Assembly (NCBI RefSeq): GCF_052857255.1
Contig: NC_135505.1
Coordinates: forward strand, 24,700,269 to 24,764,268
Direction: 5' to 3'
Origin: Amblyomma americanum
Lineage: Eukaryota; Arthropoda; Arachnida; Ixodida; Ixodidae
Length of the DNA stretch: 64,000 nt
Shown here piece after piece: positions 21,185 through 32,084 of the stretch; position 1 is the stretch's first letter; the number at the start of each line of letters is the position of its first letter. The notes beneath the pieces were generated by a model. It did not search any database. It saw only the letters and a list, made by a program, of their open reading frames with translations, and had not been told where the DNA came from. The position numbers and the translations under genes were made by a program.

Positions 21185-21915
21185 AGTTTTTTAGATCAAC
21201 GATATTCTACCACAACATAATACCGATCTTAAAAGCATTTACTTCTTGCTTTCATATTTGGCTAATGAAGCTCAACATTAATAAATGGACGTCTATGAGA
21301 ACTTCCAGCAATGTATCTAATGAAGTACATAGTGATTATTCGCTTGGTAATGCTCTACTAACCCAGGTTCCCTCTTACAAGTGCATTGCTGTGCATATCT
21401 GTAGTAAACCTTTCCTTGCAAGCTCACTAGACTAAACTACAAACAACGCCAGCCGAACACTTCGTTATTGATGATGGTACTTTTCGGTGGCCCCCATTAA
21501 CAGAGCACTAGTCAGGCTAAAACTCAAATGTGCAGTTATTAGTACGTGATCATCGCTAATTGTGAGCATGGAATCAATCTACAGTCGGCCGTCCATTTGA
21601 TTCTTTTAAACTATTCGACAGCTCCAAGCGTAACTCTAATAAAATCGAATATAAACTTGCCATATCTTTCAGTTAATCACAGAATGACGGGAAGATGTCT
21701 TTTGCACAAAATCTACCATTCTAAACCTAATCTCAGGGATTCGCTACTTGTACCGCCATCATGCATTTAATCCCGCAGCGACCGGCCGTTCAAGGTTGAT
21801 GTGCCCAGCATTAGCAACAATTAACATTTCTGTTTATTCATCCCCAAGGCATGCAAGGAAGTGAACCACCTCCACTACAAATGACGACCTTTTTAAAAAT
21901 GCTGTTACGGATGAT
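21185..21915 (+). pseudogene. CR1-like LINE ORF2 C-terminal relic
   Basis: In several frames the order is IWLMKLNINK, LLTQVPSYKCIAVHI (usually YKYLGVHI), then in 21546-21770 SVTLIKSNINLPYLSVNHRM, LLHKIYHSKPNLRDSLLVPP and finally IPKACKEVNHLH (usually FIPKACKEWNHL). These are the post-active-site landmarks of CR1-like LINE polymerases. The RT active site is not included and several stops are present. The region to 22300 shows nothing further. Confidence 0.78.
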
Positions 21916-22385
21916 ATTGTAGCGTGGTTTGTTATTTTGACTGTCTCCTTTCTGTAATTCTCCGGCCCTGAGAGTAAATAAATACACAAACTGCATGCCG
22001 CCGGTGGCATCCGAATCCACGATTTCCGCGTGTCGCGTACGTTGCTCTGCCCTATAGTGTTCAAGAAAAAGAAACATCAGATAGTGCCCTCCTAAGTTGC
22101 ATTGACAGCAGGCTTCTCTCATGTCCATACCGTAATGTGGTTCCCACTTCCCTACAATTTAGTGCGCAGAATCTTAGCGACAGCCTCGGTTCTCCACAGG
22201 TAGCATTTGTGGGTTCTGGAACAGATGCCACCCTACCGAGATTTCCTTCTACGTGGCACTGATGATATGACAGGATGACCGCTAATATGGTCAGGCTTGG
22301 CACCCAGAGACACTGTCAATCTTCCGAAAGTAGAAGGTTAGACAGCCACTGCCGCAGTTTGTCTGTAAAGGCATGCTTATGAGAT
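21916..22385. other. Interval without recognised features
   Basis: No coding similarity or repeat partner was seen in the window. Confidence 0.3.
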
Positions 22386-22575
22386 ACAGTGGTCGCGGCT
22401 TCTGATCCCACCGGTGGAAAGCTTTATTTTTTCTACTTTCCGTAAAATGCCTTCAATTTAAATAATCATTACGCTACTAATTTCCCACTTTGATAAACAC
22501 CACTGACAATAAAAATTCCCCTATGCTTTCCTTGCTTTCAAATAGTGTTGCCTTCTTTGATATATGTATATCGCA
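22386..22575 (+). mobile_element. tRNA-derived SINE (CACCGGTGG family), truncated head
   Basis: A box B-like TCTGATCCCACCGGTGGAAA is followed by an AT-rich body (TCATTACGCTACTAATTTCC, CACTGACAATAAAAATTCCC) and a tail-proximal GCCTTCTTTGATATATGTAT. Relatives with a fuller head are at 47229 and 62375, sharing CACCGGTGG or a close variant and the GGCT(T/G)...CTTCTTTCA tail. Confidence 0.6.
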
Positions 22576-23351
22576 ACGAGCCCCCCACTTGACTGCCATT
22601 TTGTGCTTAACTGAGAGAACTCTTTAAGAGCTAAGAGCGCATAAAATTTATCGGACACTCACCAGGGGCTCAAAACAAGTACCGTATTTTCCGCATTGTA
22701 GTCAACCCTCGGTATATAGTCCGCAAGGGTGGGGGGTTGGGGGGGGATTTTGGTCTATGTTTTTGCTTAGTTAGTCCGTACACAGTGCATAATTTGCTGG
22801 GACAAATTTCGGCTGACAAAAAGTAAATAAGTTTTTTAGAAAGTACGATGTTTAAGGAAGGCAGCCTAGATTTTCAGACTTTTCAAGGACGCAGTCGCCA
22901 TCCGCGCACTTCGTTCACCGTTATCAATTTTTTTTCTCGCCTCCTGCTCTGTTTGACTTCTCTTCTTGCGCATACTGCAACACACAGATCTCGAATCGTG
23001 CCAGGTCAGAAAAGATGAATTCTTTGGAGAGATTCATCATGATACGACTTGAGGTTTTATAGGCTCTTCCCTCTTTATAGACATCGCAACGGACCCTCAA
23101 GGACTACGACACCAATGGAGTTATTCATAGCTGTTTTCCGCATACACTCAAAAACTCAAGCACTGCCAGCAGCATTTGCATGTGTATCGAAGCTGATTCT
23201 ATATTGCAGGTAATTTCGCTATATGATTTAGCACCGCAATATGTCGCAGCCGCCCTCTGGTCCCGTTTTCTCTTTACTTTGGCAGCCACGCTGAGCTTCT
23301 TCGGCTATCAGAAACGAAGAATGAAATCATGTTGAGTCCGCGGACTATCGA
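22576..23351. other. Interval with a possible transposon end
   Basis: TACCGTATTTTCCGCATTGT at 22680-22699 resembles the common TACCGTATTT... ends of some DNA transposons, but I could not find a matching inverted end. Nothing else is recognised. Confidence 0.3.
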
Positions 23352-24770
23352 CTACTAAATCATGTTTCATTCGGTTTGGAAATAAAGCCGGCTTACGGAA
23401 ATCTCCCCCTTTAAATTTTACGATAGATAGTTCTTCGATTCCTGAGGTAGAACCTGTTCGTATTTTTGGCCTTCTCTTTCATACGTCTGGAACTGGAACC
23501 CCGTGGCTGACAGCCACCCGTAAATCGGCTCATGCTTCTCTAGGTCTGATTCCTCGCCCAGCTATGCCCACTGGTGGAGCGCGTGAGCATACAGCCCGCC
23601 AGCTTGTGGGCTCCATCCTTCAATCACGGATAATATATCAAGCACAATTTCAACGTCTCACCCGCAGACAGTGCGACTCCCTAGAAGCTATCAATCGTGA
23701 GGATATGCGCGTCATAACATATCTGCCTCGTTTAACACCCATACCTGTGCTACAGGAGTTCGCCCAGCTTAATACACTCAGTGAACTCATCGACCAACGG
23801 GTGGCAAACAGAGCCCACGAACAGTCCCTCCAACTTCATCTTTTAAAGGCACTTCCTCCGTGGTCATACTGTCAGCTCGCAGAGAATCGCCCCACTTTTC
23901 CCCGTCGGTATCAGCCGCGTATCTGCCTGAAGGGTGCATATTGTACACGTGTGTAGAACATACTGCAGAGAGGGGAGTTACTGCTGTGTATAGTCCCTCC
24001 CAGCCGCATCTCAACTTTCGCGCGACGTATACCGTGGACACGTGCGCTACCCTGGCATTGGACATTCAAGCCATTTACATTGCCATTGCATCCCTTCCAC
24101 TCGTTCCCTCATTCAATACAGTTCATATTTACAACGGCTTCCTCGCCATCCTTAAACCGCTGAAGGCGGTTCGACGCACATGCGAGATTACACAATGAAT
24201 TCATGTGCTCTGCGAAAAGTGCTGATATCCTGTGATCATACACTGGATTCGCGGCCATGCTCAGGAGCCACGTAACATTCAAGCGGACGCTGTGACTCAC
24301 CTTGACACACCAGACGACCCGCCACCTTCCCTTCTTCCCCAGATCCGTTCCTGTTCCATGTCTCCGATTCCCAAATTCTTCGCTAGCGAATACGCGCCCC
24401 AATTCCACCGGGTTCGCCCCCTCTCCCTCGTAGTTTTACTCGGCAGGAGGAGGTATTCGTGCGCCGGATTCGTGTAGGGGCACCTCTGGCACTATCTGCC
24501 CGCCATCGGTGGCCTACATAAGATCTGCCAGCAACTGAGAGATGCCCTCACTGTGGCGTTGCACAGGACAATTTTGATGTGCGGCACTTGTTGTGGACGA
24601 ACCCAGCGACGGCTGCGGGGCTGTGGTGCAACCGTGAACGTGACTATGGGAAGGGGACTATGAACAATCATTTCATCAGCAACCACTGCGACTACCTAAG
24701 CGCAACGGGCCTTCACTCCTTCTTTCAACTTGCTATATACTGCATTCCTTGCCCCTTTCTCAACTTATGA
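23352..24770 (+). pseudogene. LINE A ORF2 tail: thumb, RNase H and CCHC-like C-terminus (copy 3)
   Basis: 23564-23956 is open and covers the post-RT linker (GAREHTARQLVGSIL, SLEAINREDMRVITY, ELIDQRVANRAHEQ) up to a stop. RNase H follows in other frames: LALDIQAIYIAIASLPL, then VHIYNGFLAILK where copy 2 has NIYTDSRAALK, so the catalytic TDS is lost, then IHWIRGHAQEPRNIQADAVTH with the last catalytic Asp kept. The C-terminus has RCPHCGVAQDNFDVRHLLWT, the zinc-finger-like tail of I-type LINEs, and ends at about 24768. It is not functional. Confidence 0.85.
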
Positions 24771-24799
24771 ATCATGGCACACTTCTCGAAAAAAAAAGA
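23352..24799 (+). mobile_element. LINE family A copy 3, 5'-truncated, with poly(A) end
   Basis: This plus-strand copy of the LINE at 1-2660 and 48672-53590 starts inside the RT thumb region (CTACTAAATCATGTTTCATT) and reaches the true 3' end, a run of nine A at 24789-24797. It is the only copy in the window that shows the 3' terminus. It is more diverged than copies 1 and 2 are from each other. Confidence 0.88.
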
Positions 24800-25899
24800 C
24801 AATAGCCCGACGGTATTTAGAGCTGATCATCAAGTTGACTTCAAAGGTGATAGAAGCGTCGAGTTAAGGAGAGTCAGTAAGCGGTAATATTAATTTGCCT
24901 TCAAGAACGCTGTCTCCTGCAGAATAGTTGTAGTAAACCGGTGGTGGTTTACGCTTCATATGCTGTGAATTCAACATTCCTGGCATGCAGCTCCACTCTT
25001 TATGGTTTCTTTAGAGCGGTGGCTCTACTCAAGGCACCAACCCCGCTCAACATCACGTGAGCAGTTCACTGTCTGAGTTTGACCTTCAGCCTAGCCATAC
25101 TCTAATTGCGCGTGGATAAAAAAGGAGGCAGAAAAAGAAACAGTCCACGACTGCGACTTGAAGCTGTGGTGGCGCGAAAAGATAGGTTTCACAGGACGCT
25201 GCGTGAGACTACTTGGCTATCGCCACAGTTTTTCACTGCGTGGAAATCAAACCCGCAGAGCTGCTAAATACTTTACGTACACGCATACTATTCCGCGACG
25301 CAGACACACATCCTCATCTCTTCGTACACTGCACTTAACTTGCACATCAAAATTGCAGCAGACATTCAAATGCGTCAAGAATAGGAAACCATTGAGGCGG
25401 CTAGTCCTGCAGAGCATAAAACCCCCTCACCAAGGCGCACTGTCACTGAACAGAGACGTAGGTGAATGAGGCATGTCGATCCAACATAACGTTCTTCTAC
25501 GACCTAAAAAGTCCAATCAGTATAAACAGATCGCATGTCATCCCGGAGACTTTAAGGAAAGACAAGGAGCTATAGTGTAAGGCAAGATCTCAATGTCCTT
25601 TTTGATTGTCCGTTGAAGTACGTCGCATAAAAACACTGCGTTACGGCATCACGCAAAGCAATTATCGATTGTCTCTGCTCGGCTGCACAGGCGACAGTTC
25701 ACCGACCATCGCACGAAAATCGCGTTGGCGCGAAGCCAAGCAATGACGGTTGAAGTCGAAGTGTGGAGTTTAAAAGAAGGATTCTGCAGTAAATTCAGTA
25801 TATATTCGCTGAACTTGTTTTAATGCACTAGAACCCACAAAAACAAAGGTAAGCCTGCCGATACACAAGCACAGGGAATAGATATTCTATTATTACTTG
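24800..25899. repeat. Interval containing a dispersed repeat (25100-25260)
   Basis: The part at 25147-25240 pairs with 15855-15960 (see that entry). A 103-residue open frame at 25158-25469 runs over it but resembles no known protein. The rest is unassigned. Confidence 0.45.
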
Positions 25900-26059
25900 T
25901 GTCGTCGGCCACCTGGACAGCTCAAATTAAATATTGCAAAGAGAAGCGAAAAGTCAGGTAATCAAAGATATCAGCGACCTCCTTCAAGAAACCTCGTGAA
26001 CCTCCCGCACGGCCATAACAAGTCGAAGCAAACAGATAAACCAGACGACAACTCAGTCG

Positions 26060-26300
26060 TCCCCTATCGGAAAACAGAACAGAAGATTTTCTGTTGTCGC
26101 CGCATATTTTCCTGTTGTACTTTGCGACTTCAGAACAGAAGAAATTTTTGTAGTAACAACAGTATTTTCTGTAGCATTGAGCAGTCTTGTGTCGTAACAA
26201 TAAAGTGAGCCCTGTCGCAACAACAGAGAACTTCGCAATAGTACAGAAAAATCTGTTGTAACGACAGGACGACGAAAACCATTGTTGTGTTTTGGGATCG
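26060..26300. repeat. Cluster of ACAACAGA/TCTGTTGT motifs in both orientations
   Basis: ACAGAACAGAAG, TTTTCTGTTGTCG, TCCTGTTGTACT, AACAACAGTATTTTCTG, CGCAACAACAGAG and AATCTGTTGTAACGACAGG recur about every 30-40 bases in alternating orientation, so the region can form many small hairpins. It is diverged beyond a regular unit. The minus-strand open frame across it owes its length to this bias. Confidence 0.5.
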
Positions 26301-26364
26301 GCTCTGTAAGATTTTGGGATCGCTTGCAGCTCTGAAGAAGAATGACCGTGAAACGAGCTGGTGA

Positions 26365-26917
26365 TCAAACAAGTGAACAAAGCCGGCTCTTTAGTCTCGA
26401 GAGAAACAAATTGTGTGTACGCATACGCTCCTGTTGAGAGCGCCAAACAAAGGTCGCGTATAGGCTGAACAGCGCTTGTAAGTTCTTCGCAGAGTGTACC
26501 CCTTGCAACGCATAGAAAAAGTGTGAAGCCAAGAAGATGTTGCAAACTTGTGTCCGAGCAAAAATTGAGACCCCCGGCAGACCCAACCACGCCTGCGTTT
26601 GGCGCCTCACCGAAAGAGTTTGGCTCCCAAGGAGGCAATTTGTTCCAAACCTGATGAAACGGAACTCCATTATACTGTAGAGAATCAGAGTTCCAGCTTA
26701 TGCCACCAAAACGATTAAGTTTCGTACTCCAGTAACCCAACCATAATCCTTTAAGTTTTTCCACATTTACAGCCGCGGCAGAGACGTGACAGAACTGCGC
26801 TGCTAAATGCAAAGTTTCAAGCACACTCTTTTTATCGGAAATTAAAAGATCGGATTTTATCCTATGCTGTCGATGCAGGCCATCGCCGCAGCCGAACACG
26901 CCTCGTGTAGACTGCAC
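26365..26917 (-). pseudogene. LINE reverse transcriptase relic (post-active-site part)
   Basis: From the top, NVEKLKGLWLGYWSTKLNRF, GISWNSDSLQYNGVPF and then, after a frame change near 26640, GVSIFARTQVCNIFLASHFF, YALQGVHSAKNLQALFSLYA and TFVWRSQQERMR. KSKGLWLG, the ISW...LGVP block and the later FVW block are typical of a LINE polymerase group found in ticks and other arthropods, in which the RT is followed by a helical thumb. The active site and upstream endonuclease are not in the fragment. The family is not named here because I cannot place it reliably. Confidence 0.68.
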
Positions 26918-27640
26918 CGCACACTGGCTCTGTGCAATGCAGTGTCGCCGTCATCAACTTCTATGTGCTCCATTCCGTGGCACTGCCCGCTCATTCTCGT
27001 CTTCTACGTAGCACAAATTCGTGTTCTCGCACTGATTCTCCAGCCAAAACTAGACCCACGCCTGAAATTTGACCTTGGGAAATTTGGCTCAAAATCGATG
27101 ACCAACCAAAATTTAGCATACATGACACAATGGCGACCTGGAAATATTGCCCCGGCCTTTGCCAAAACGCCATCGCTCGACCTTTGGGTGCAGCCGTAGT
27201 TAACCACCGCTTAACTTCATTTTTCCTCTATTATTTTATATGTGCGCTTTCGAAATAAACATTTTGTAACAAGCTCTTCTGCTGTTGCCGGGAAATATTT
27301 TGTTCTCCTTCTCTACCTTGGACCTGAGTCTTGGCCTGCGATGAAAAAAATAATGTAACTCATGATTTAAAGATGTAAAATTCTATTCCATGGTTACCGC
27401 ATTCTCCCACTGCCAAAAACACGAGTCACATAACACTCCCTTGGTTTTGGGCTGCTGCGTGCAAGCCACACTATCCCCAGTTTTATTTTCGATACAATTT
27501 ACACAAGCAAGGCAATTGGCCTAGCGCGTAGTGTAAGGGAATGGAAACCTCAGAGCCAACGCTTCAGCATGCTGGAAATGTGTGGCCGGCTTCACAGCAT
27601 ATTAAGCCTGCGTGAACGCAGCGTTGTACATATGAAGCCT
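26918..27640. other. Interval without recognised features
   Basis: No coding similarity or repeat partner was found. An open frame at 26864-27199 looks random. Confidence 0.35.
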
Positions 27641-27650
27641 TTTTTTTTGG

Positions 27651-28125
27651 AAGGCGAAAACCTTTAATGGCTCATACTCTAGTCCGTCCGTCCGTCCAGC
27701 GTTATCATCCAGCGACTAGGGCGACTCATCTACGAGCGCAGCTGCCAAAATGTTAAGGCTTTAATGGCTCGTGCTCGCGTCCGTTCGCTGCGCTCTTCAA
27801 TTCGTTATGAAAAGAAAAATTTGTGAACGATGAGACTCGAACCACCATCCTTCCGCTCCGCAGCCGAGCGTGCTAACGACTACGCTACTTCCTACCAACG
27901 CATATGTAGATCTCCTTGTCTAGGACGCCGGAGAGTCTTTGCAGAAAGGCGTCGAATCAGACGGATGCCTCCCAAACGCCCTCCAGTGTCTCCAGCATTT
28001 AATGTTCACAAAAAATCGTGTACTTAATTAACATCTTAACCACACATCAGTGACACAAGCATCAACACCCAGCTAATGGCTTTCGCCTCACCGCACTTTA
28101 GGTCAGCAATGTGCCCCCCTGAATT
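27651..28125 (-). repeat. tRNA-cored dispersed repeat, copy B
   Basis: This is the second copy of the repeat at 20071-20465. Its left end is partly duplicated: AAGGCGAAAACCTTTAATGG at 27651 and a second TTAAGGCTTTAATGGCTCG near 27752. On the minus strand a box A-like TAGCGTAGTCGTTAGCACG is followed at tRNA-like spacing by box B GGTTCGAGTCTC. The right part ends GGCTTTCGCCTCACCGCACTT and then TGCCCCCCTGAATTTTT. Compared with copy A the tRNA-like box A is better preserved. Confidence 0.75.
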
Positions 28126-28129
28126 TTTT

Positions 28130-29860
28130 TTGTATGCTTGGTGCAAAGGGACGAAAAAAAAAAGAGGCTGGTCCACACTTGTCCAAGTCTGTCCTAATAT
28201 AAGTTGGCCATCTGATGCTGCAGAGAGCAAATTGACAACGCAGCCTGGATGCCCAAATTTTTGCACCAGTTTGATGCAATTGCCGATACTTCGTTTTGTT
28301 AACACACTGCAATACAGTGTTGTTTCATTAAATTTATATTTAGTGCCAGGTCAGATACTGTTTGCCTTTAACAAACATAATTCTTTTTGTTTCAGACAAG
28401 AACACCAGTGTATTTGGCTCATTCTCTGATCGGCACATCCTATCAAAACCTCCGCCACTTTACGCAAGTAAGTGGAGTCGACATCTCAAGAAGGTGCTTT
28501 TTATTTGTTTCCCGAAAATGTTCGCAACAAATCTATCAAAACCGTTGCTTCTGCCACCGATAAGGAGGACTATTTTTGTGGACTGCAGGAGCTTTTTCAC
28601 ACTTAGTTGGCTGTTTGAACCCCGTATGCGAACTTCATGTTGCCGTGAGCGAATATATGGGTAATTTTGCTGCCCCTTTCACCTGACAAGAAATAATAAA
28701 AAACTGTAAAAAAAAGGTGCTGTTGCGGTGGAAACTGCACACATATCTTGAACCCAATTTCTGACTGAAACTCACATTGCTGTCTCCACATTCGTCCCCA
28801 CGTAAGAATATTGGGCTTACGCTACAAAAAAGTTTTCGCCATATTAGTTTCTGCTGCATATGATATCTTTTAGCGATCTCTACAAACACCTGAAGGAGCA
28901 TGAACTCACACTTGTGCCCCAATTTCCCAATACAAAGAGATGGGCCGAGGAACAGCAATCTACTGACCATATAAACTGCTAGCAATGTTCATTTTTATGA
29001 ATAGGCAGAAGTTATAATCGCGTGAGCCTTTGGACCTCGAGAAAATTCTCAGTTACCTTCATAGACGCCTATAGGGAACTAGTGGGAAGGCGAAACTAGG
29101 TTCTGCTGTTTTGATTCCATATGAGAACCATATCAGCAATGCAAGGGAGAACCGAGTCTACATTCTGACATCCAGCCTGCGTCAGGCTTCTTCACTTTCG
29201 TAAGAGGAAACTAGATGCAGGCTTGAAGTCTATGCTGAAAAAAAAAAAACCTCGGCCAAGCCAAAACAGGGATGCCTGTTTCAAGACGATTTTGGTCCTA
29301 CTTAAGGTTTAGCAGCGCTAAAAGCCTGCACACGAGCAGCGATACTTTGCCGGTGTCGTAAGAGCAGGCTGCATACCCGTATGTCTACATGCGCGTAAAC
29401 AGTGCAAAGCTATTTTGGGTTGCCTATGCAAAAGCTCACTTCGTCCTGCTTCGGGTGTAGTGGGGCTGGAAAGGTAGCACTCCTGTTGGCATCGGTTTCC
29501 TATCGGGCGCTTCGGGGCAGATTAAAAACTCATCTGGCTTCGTGCGAGGAAGTCATTGACGAGCCCAAGTACAGCCTAAAGACGATTTAGCCTATGCCTT
29601 TGTAGATGGAAACAAGTGGTATGGTTTTAACGTAGTTAAACCTAGTAGGTGTCCGAAAGCATGTCACTAGCCTGGTTGGCTCATGGTTTTGCTTCGCTAG
29701 TTCGTCGACACGTCTGGCAACGACACTAAGCTCAGGTTAAGCTCTGATCGAGCTTAAGCTGACCTGATCTGCTCGCGTCGCAGAGAGAAGTTCATGAAGA
29801 GGACAATGTGCACTGCGCAGCGCGAACGTGCGTTGCAGCTTAACACGGGGCGTGGTTAGC
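28130..29860. other. Interval without recognised features
   Basis: A 117-residue open frame at 28076-28429 and others here resemble no known family. No terminal or tandem repeats were seen. Confidence 0.35.
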
Positions 29861-29865
29861 TGCAG

Positions 29866-29945
29866 TGATAGCGCAGTGCTCTCGTGCCAGCGAAGCTGAT
29901 CGGTTCTTGCCGACGTGCGTTCGAAACCCACTCGCGGAAATATTT
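29866..29945 (+). mobile_element. tRNA-like SINE head
   Basis: A box A-like GTGATAGCGCAGTGCTCTCG and box B GCGTTCGAAACCCACTCGCG lie about 50 bases apart, as in a tRNA gene. The acceptor arms do not pair and no intact cloverleaf is formed, so this is a SINE head rather than a tRNA gene. Confidence 0.45.
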
Positions 29946-30364
29946 CATTTCTGCACCCTCAAAGTCCGCAGCGCCATAGCAGGGGCATATTCCCACCGCT
30001 AAGCACAGTAAGTTGACGCAGTTAGCAATGAAAGGAGGCTTTTAAACGCGCCACCGAAAATCTGGAGGTTAGCGAACAGCTTCGATTAAAACGTCGGCTT
30101 AAATGTTCGTATCTGCTAGAACATCGCATGTTTTGAAAAGGGAATTTGTTCCCTTTGCCAACCGTTAGTAGTCCGTATTTAAGAGTGTTAGATCTTACTA
30201 CCTGCGTTCGTCAAGGACGCGTCTGTGTGCAATGAAGGTCAAATTGTCTAAAACAGTAACCACGTAACAACACTATATCACATTGCAACCCGGGGACCAC
30301 CATTTGAATGAAATTCGGGGGCCACCCGTAATACGCGGAATGTTCCAAGTTGCGTCAAATGACT

Positions 30365-30580
30365 TGGCATGCTCCTGAGGATAAAATTACTATTGGAGAT
30401 GGAGCCCAAAATATCTGTGGCATTCGCAACGACCACCTTTCCGCCCTCAAACCGTGCATTCCGAGGACCCTCGGACGGCCATTACTGCCGAACCGTTAGG
30501 CGAAGGGAGTTCCGGATGGGGTCTAACGATTCGTCGTCTTGTGATGCACACGTTAATAAAACTTGTTTATCATATAAATC
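30365..30580 (+). repeat. Unclassified repeat X, copy 1
   Basis: About 200 bp align with 39455-39650 in the same orientation (AAAATATCTGTGG, ACCTTTCCGCC, TTCCGGATGG, GTGATGCACA). An open frame of 86 codons starting at 30369 covers it, and the second copy is open in the same frame over the whole aligned part. The shared peptide includes PKISV, ATTTFPP and SDGHY. I do not recognise the protein or the repeat class. Confidence 0.6.
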
Positions 30581-30639
30581 TACTTTAGGGCTCGGGCAGC
30601 ATAGCCTGGACATAAAAAGTGCGCGCTAAACGACAGCCT

Positions 30640-31750
30640 ACATCTACTTCGGTTAATTGGTGTGTACAGTGTAGGGCAACCAACAAACTTGCACAGTGTT
30701 TCTTGAATCGGCCGTAGCGGGGCTGAACAAGGCGCTTTGCCTGATTATTATTCTTTATGCGTTCTTTTTTTAACTAACAGCTCTACTATGCATCTCTCCA
30801 AGTGATTAGAATAACAAGATAGACGTAAAAATTTTCAACTTGTATGCCTTAAAAAATTTGCTGCGGTTTAACTACTGCTGAACCTGGTTAAAGACCGAAA
30901 CCTATGGTGCATCAAATGGTAGACGTGGCTTGGACTCTATAACGTAGAGCGCATTCCGCACACTTGGTATGCAGCCCACCCTGCTACCTTGGCTGGTGGC
31001 AGTTACATTAATAGTTCACTGCGAGCGGTTGGTCACCCGATGAATGCTGCGGCCTATTCTTTCGCCCTCTTCCGGTGAATGGAAAGGTCAGAGGTGAAGT
31101 GGTGCCACACCATGGTGGACCTCATATGGAAAGGCCTCTAGCCACACTTAACCTCTGACTCACTTGAATATGAAACGGCAATGCACTGCGTAATCGGCTT
31201 TAGCTAGCGCAGTGAAGCTTTCGCTTCAAAATTTTATGCTCTGGCTCTTGCAGTCAGCTTCAGTGTAAAACCTTGGTGTGTCACCCATCCTGAATTTCGC
31301 AAGCTTGTCCCCACTTTCCATGAAGAGTCCCCTGTGTTGACCTGCTCTCAGGGGAAAGCAGCTTGTCCCGGGCAGTAATCTAGACACGTAGGCACGGCGA
31401 ATGCACCACTTGTACGCATAGCATTCTGGCTGCCGTCAATGTATTGTGGCTGAATACGGCTGGGGAACCCAGTTTACTACGCCCGCCATGAAAAGCCAGC
31501 TGGCGGCCCATTGTCAAGGAGAGTCGTGATGACACTAAATATTGGCTTAAGTCACTGAATAAAAAAAATCTGCACAGGTACATTTAAGACATCTTACGTG
31601 TGGAAATGCGAGAGCATTACTGCCCCTGGGTGCATAGAAAACCTCCTGCACACACCACCCACCCACACACACACGCGTGCACGCTCGCGTATGGCACCAC
31701 CCGGAACACTGCACGACAAAGAATTGCATCACAATTTTGAACCGAAAACA
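30640..31750. other. Interval without recognised features
   Basis: No coding similarity was seen. A short ACACAC-rich stretch occurs at 31660-31672. Confidence 0.35.
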
Positions 31751-31756
31751 TGATTT

Positions 31757-31930
31757 TCAGGAAAGGAAAAGGCGCAGTAACCGTCTCACTTCTCAGTGGC
31801 CAGCTCAACTGCGCCTGAAGGGAAGTGGCACGGTATCCTTACATCATGGGAGAAAGTACAGAGTATGTGACGGCACACACTTGAAGATGCATATGCCGTC
31901 GGTTCGAATCCTTGTCGCAAGCTAGAGCCA
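31757..31930. repeat. Diverged SINE pieces
   Basis: 31757-31845 resembles the tail-proximal part of the (ATT)n SINE on the minus strand (GGAAAGGAAAAGGCGCAGTA, then a GTCTCAC block). 31860-31925 holds a box B-like GTCGGTTCGAATCC. Both are weak and may be unrelated pieces. Confidence 0.4.
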
Positions 31931-32084
31931 CCAACTTTATTCGCAGACGCAAGCTATATGCAAAGAATGTTTCTGTCACACGTCACACCCCCGGAACGCT
32001 GTACGAGAAACGGCTGCGTCACAATTTTGCTGCGAATGTTCTCGGTAAAACTCCCTCCATATTCAGGCCGGCCAGTGAGGAATA

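Noticed and set aside
22680..22760. TACCGTATTTTCC-type transposon end
   Set aside because: No matching inverted end or target duplication could be found nearby, so no element is called.
25922..26364. C-terminal half of a 331-codon minus-strand frame
   Set aside because: Only the first half resembles a LINE polymerase. The rest crosses the ACAACAG/CTGTTGT cluster and has no coding character.
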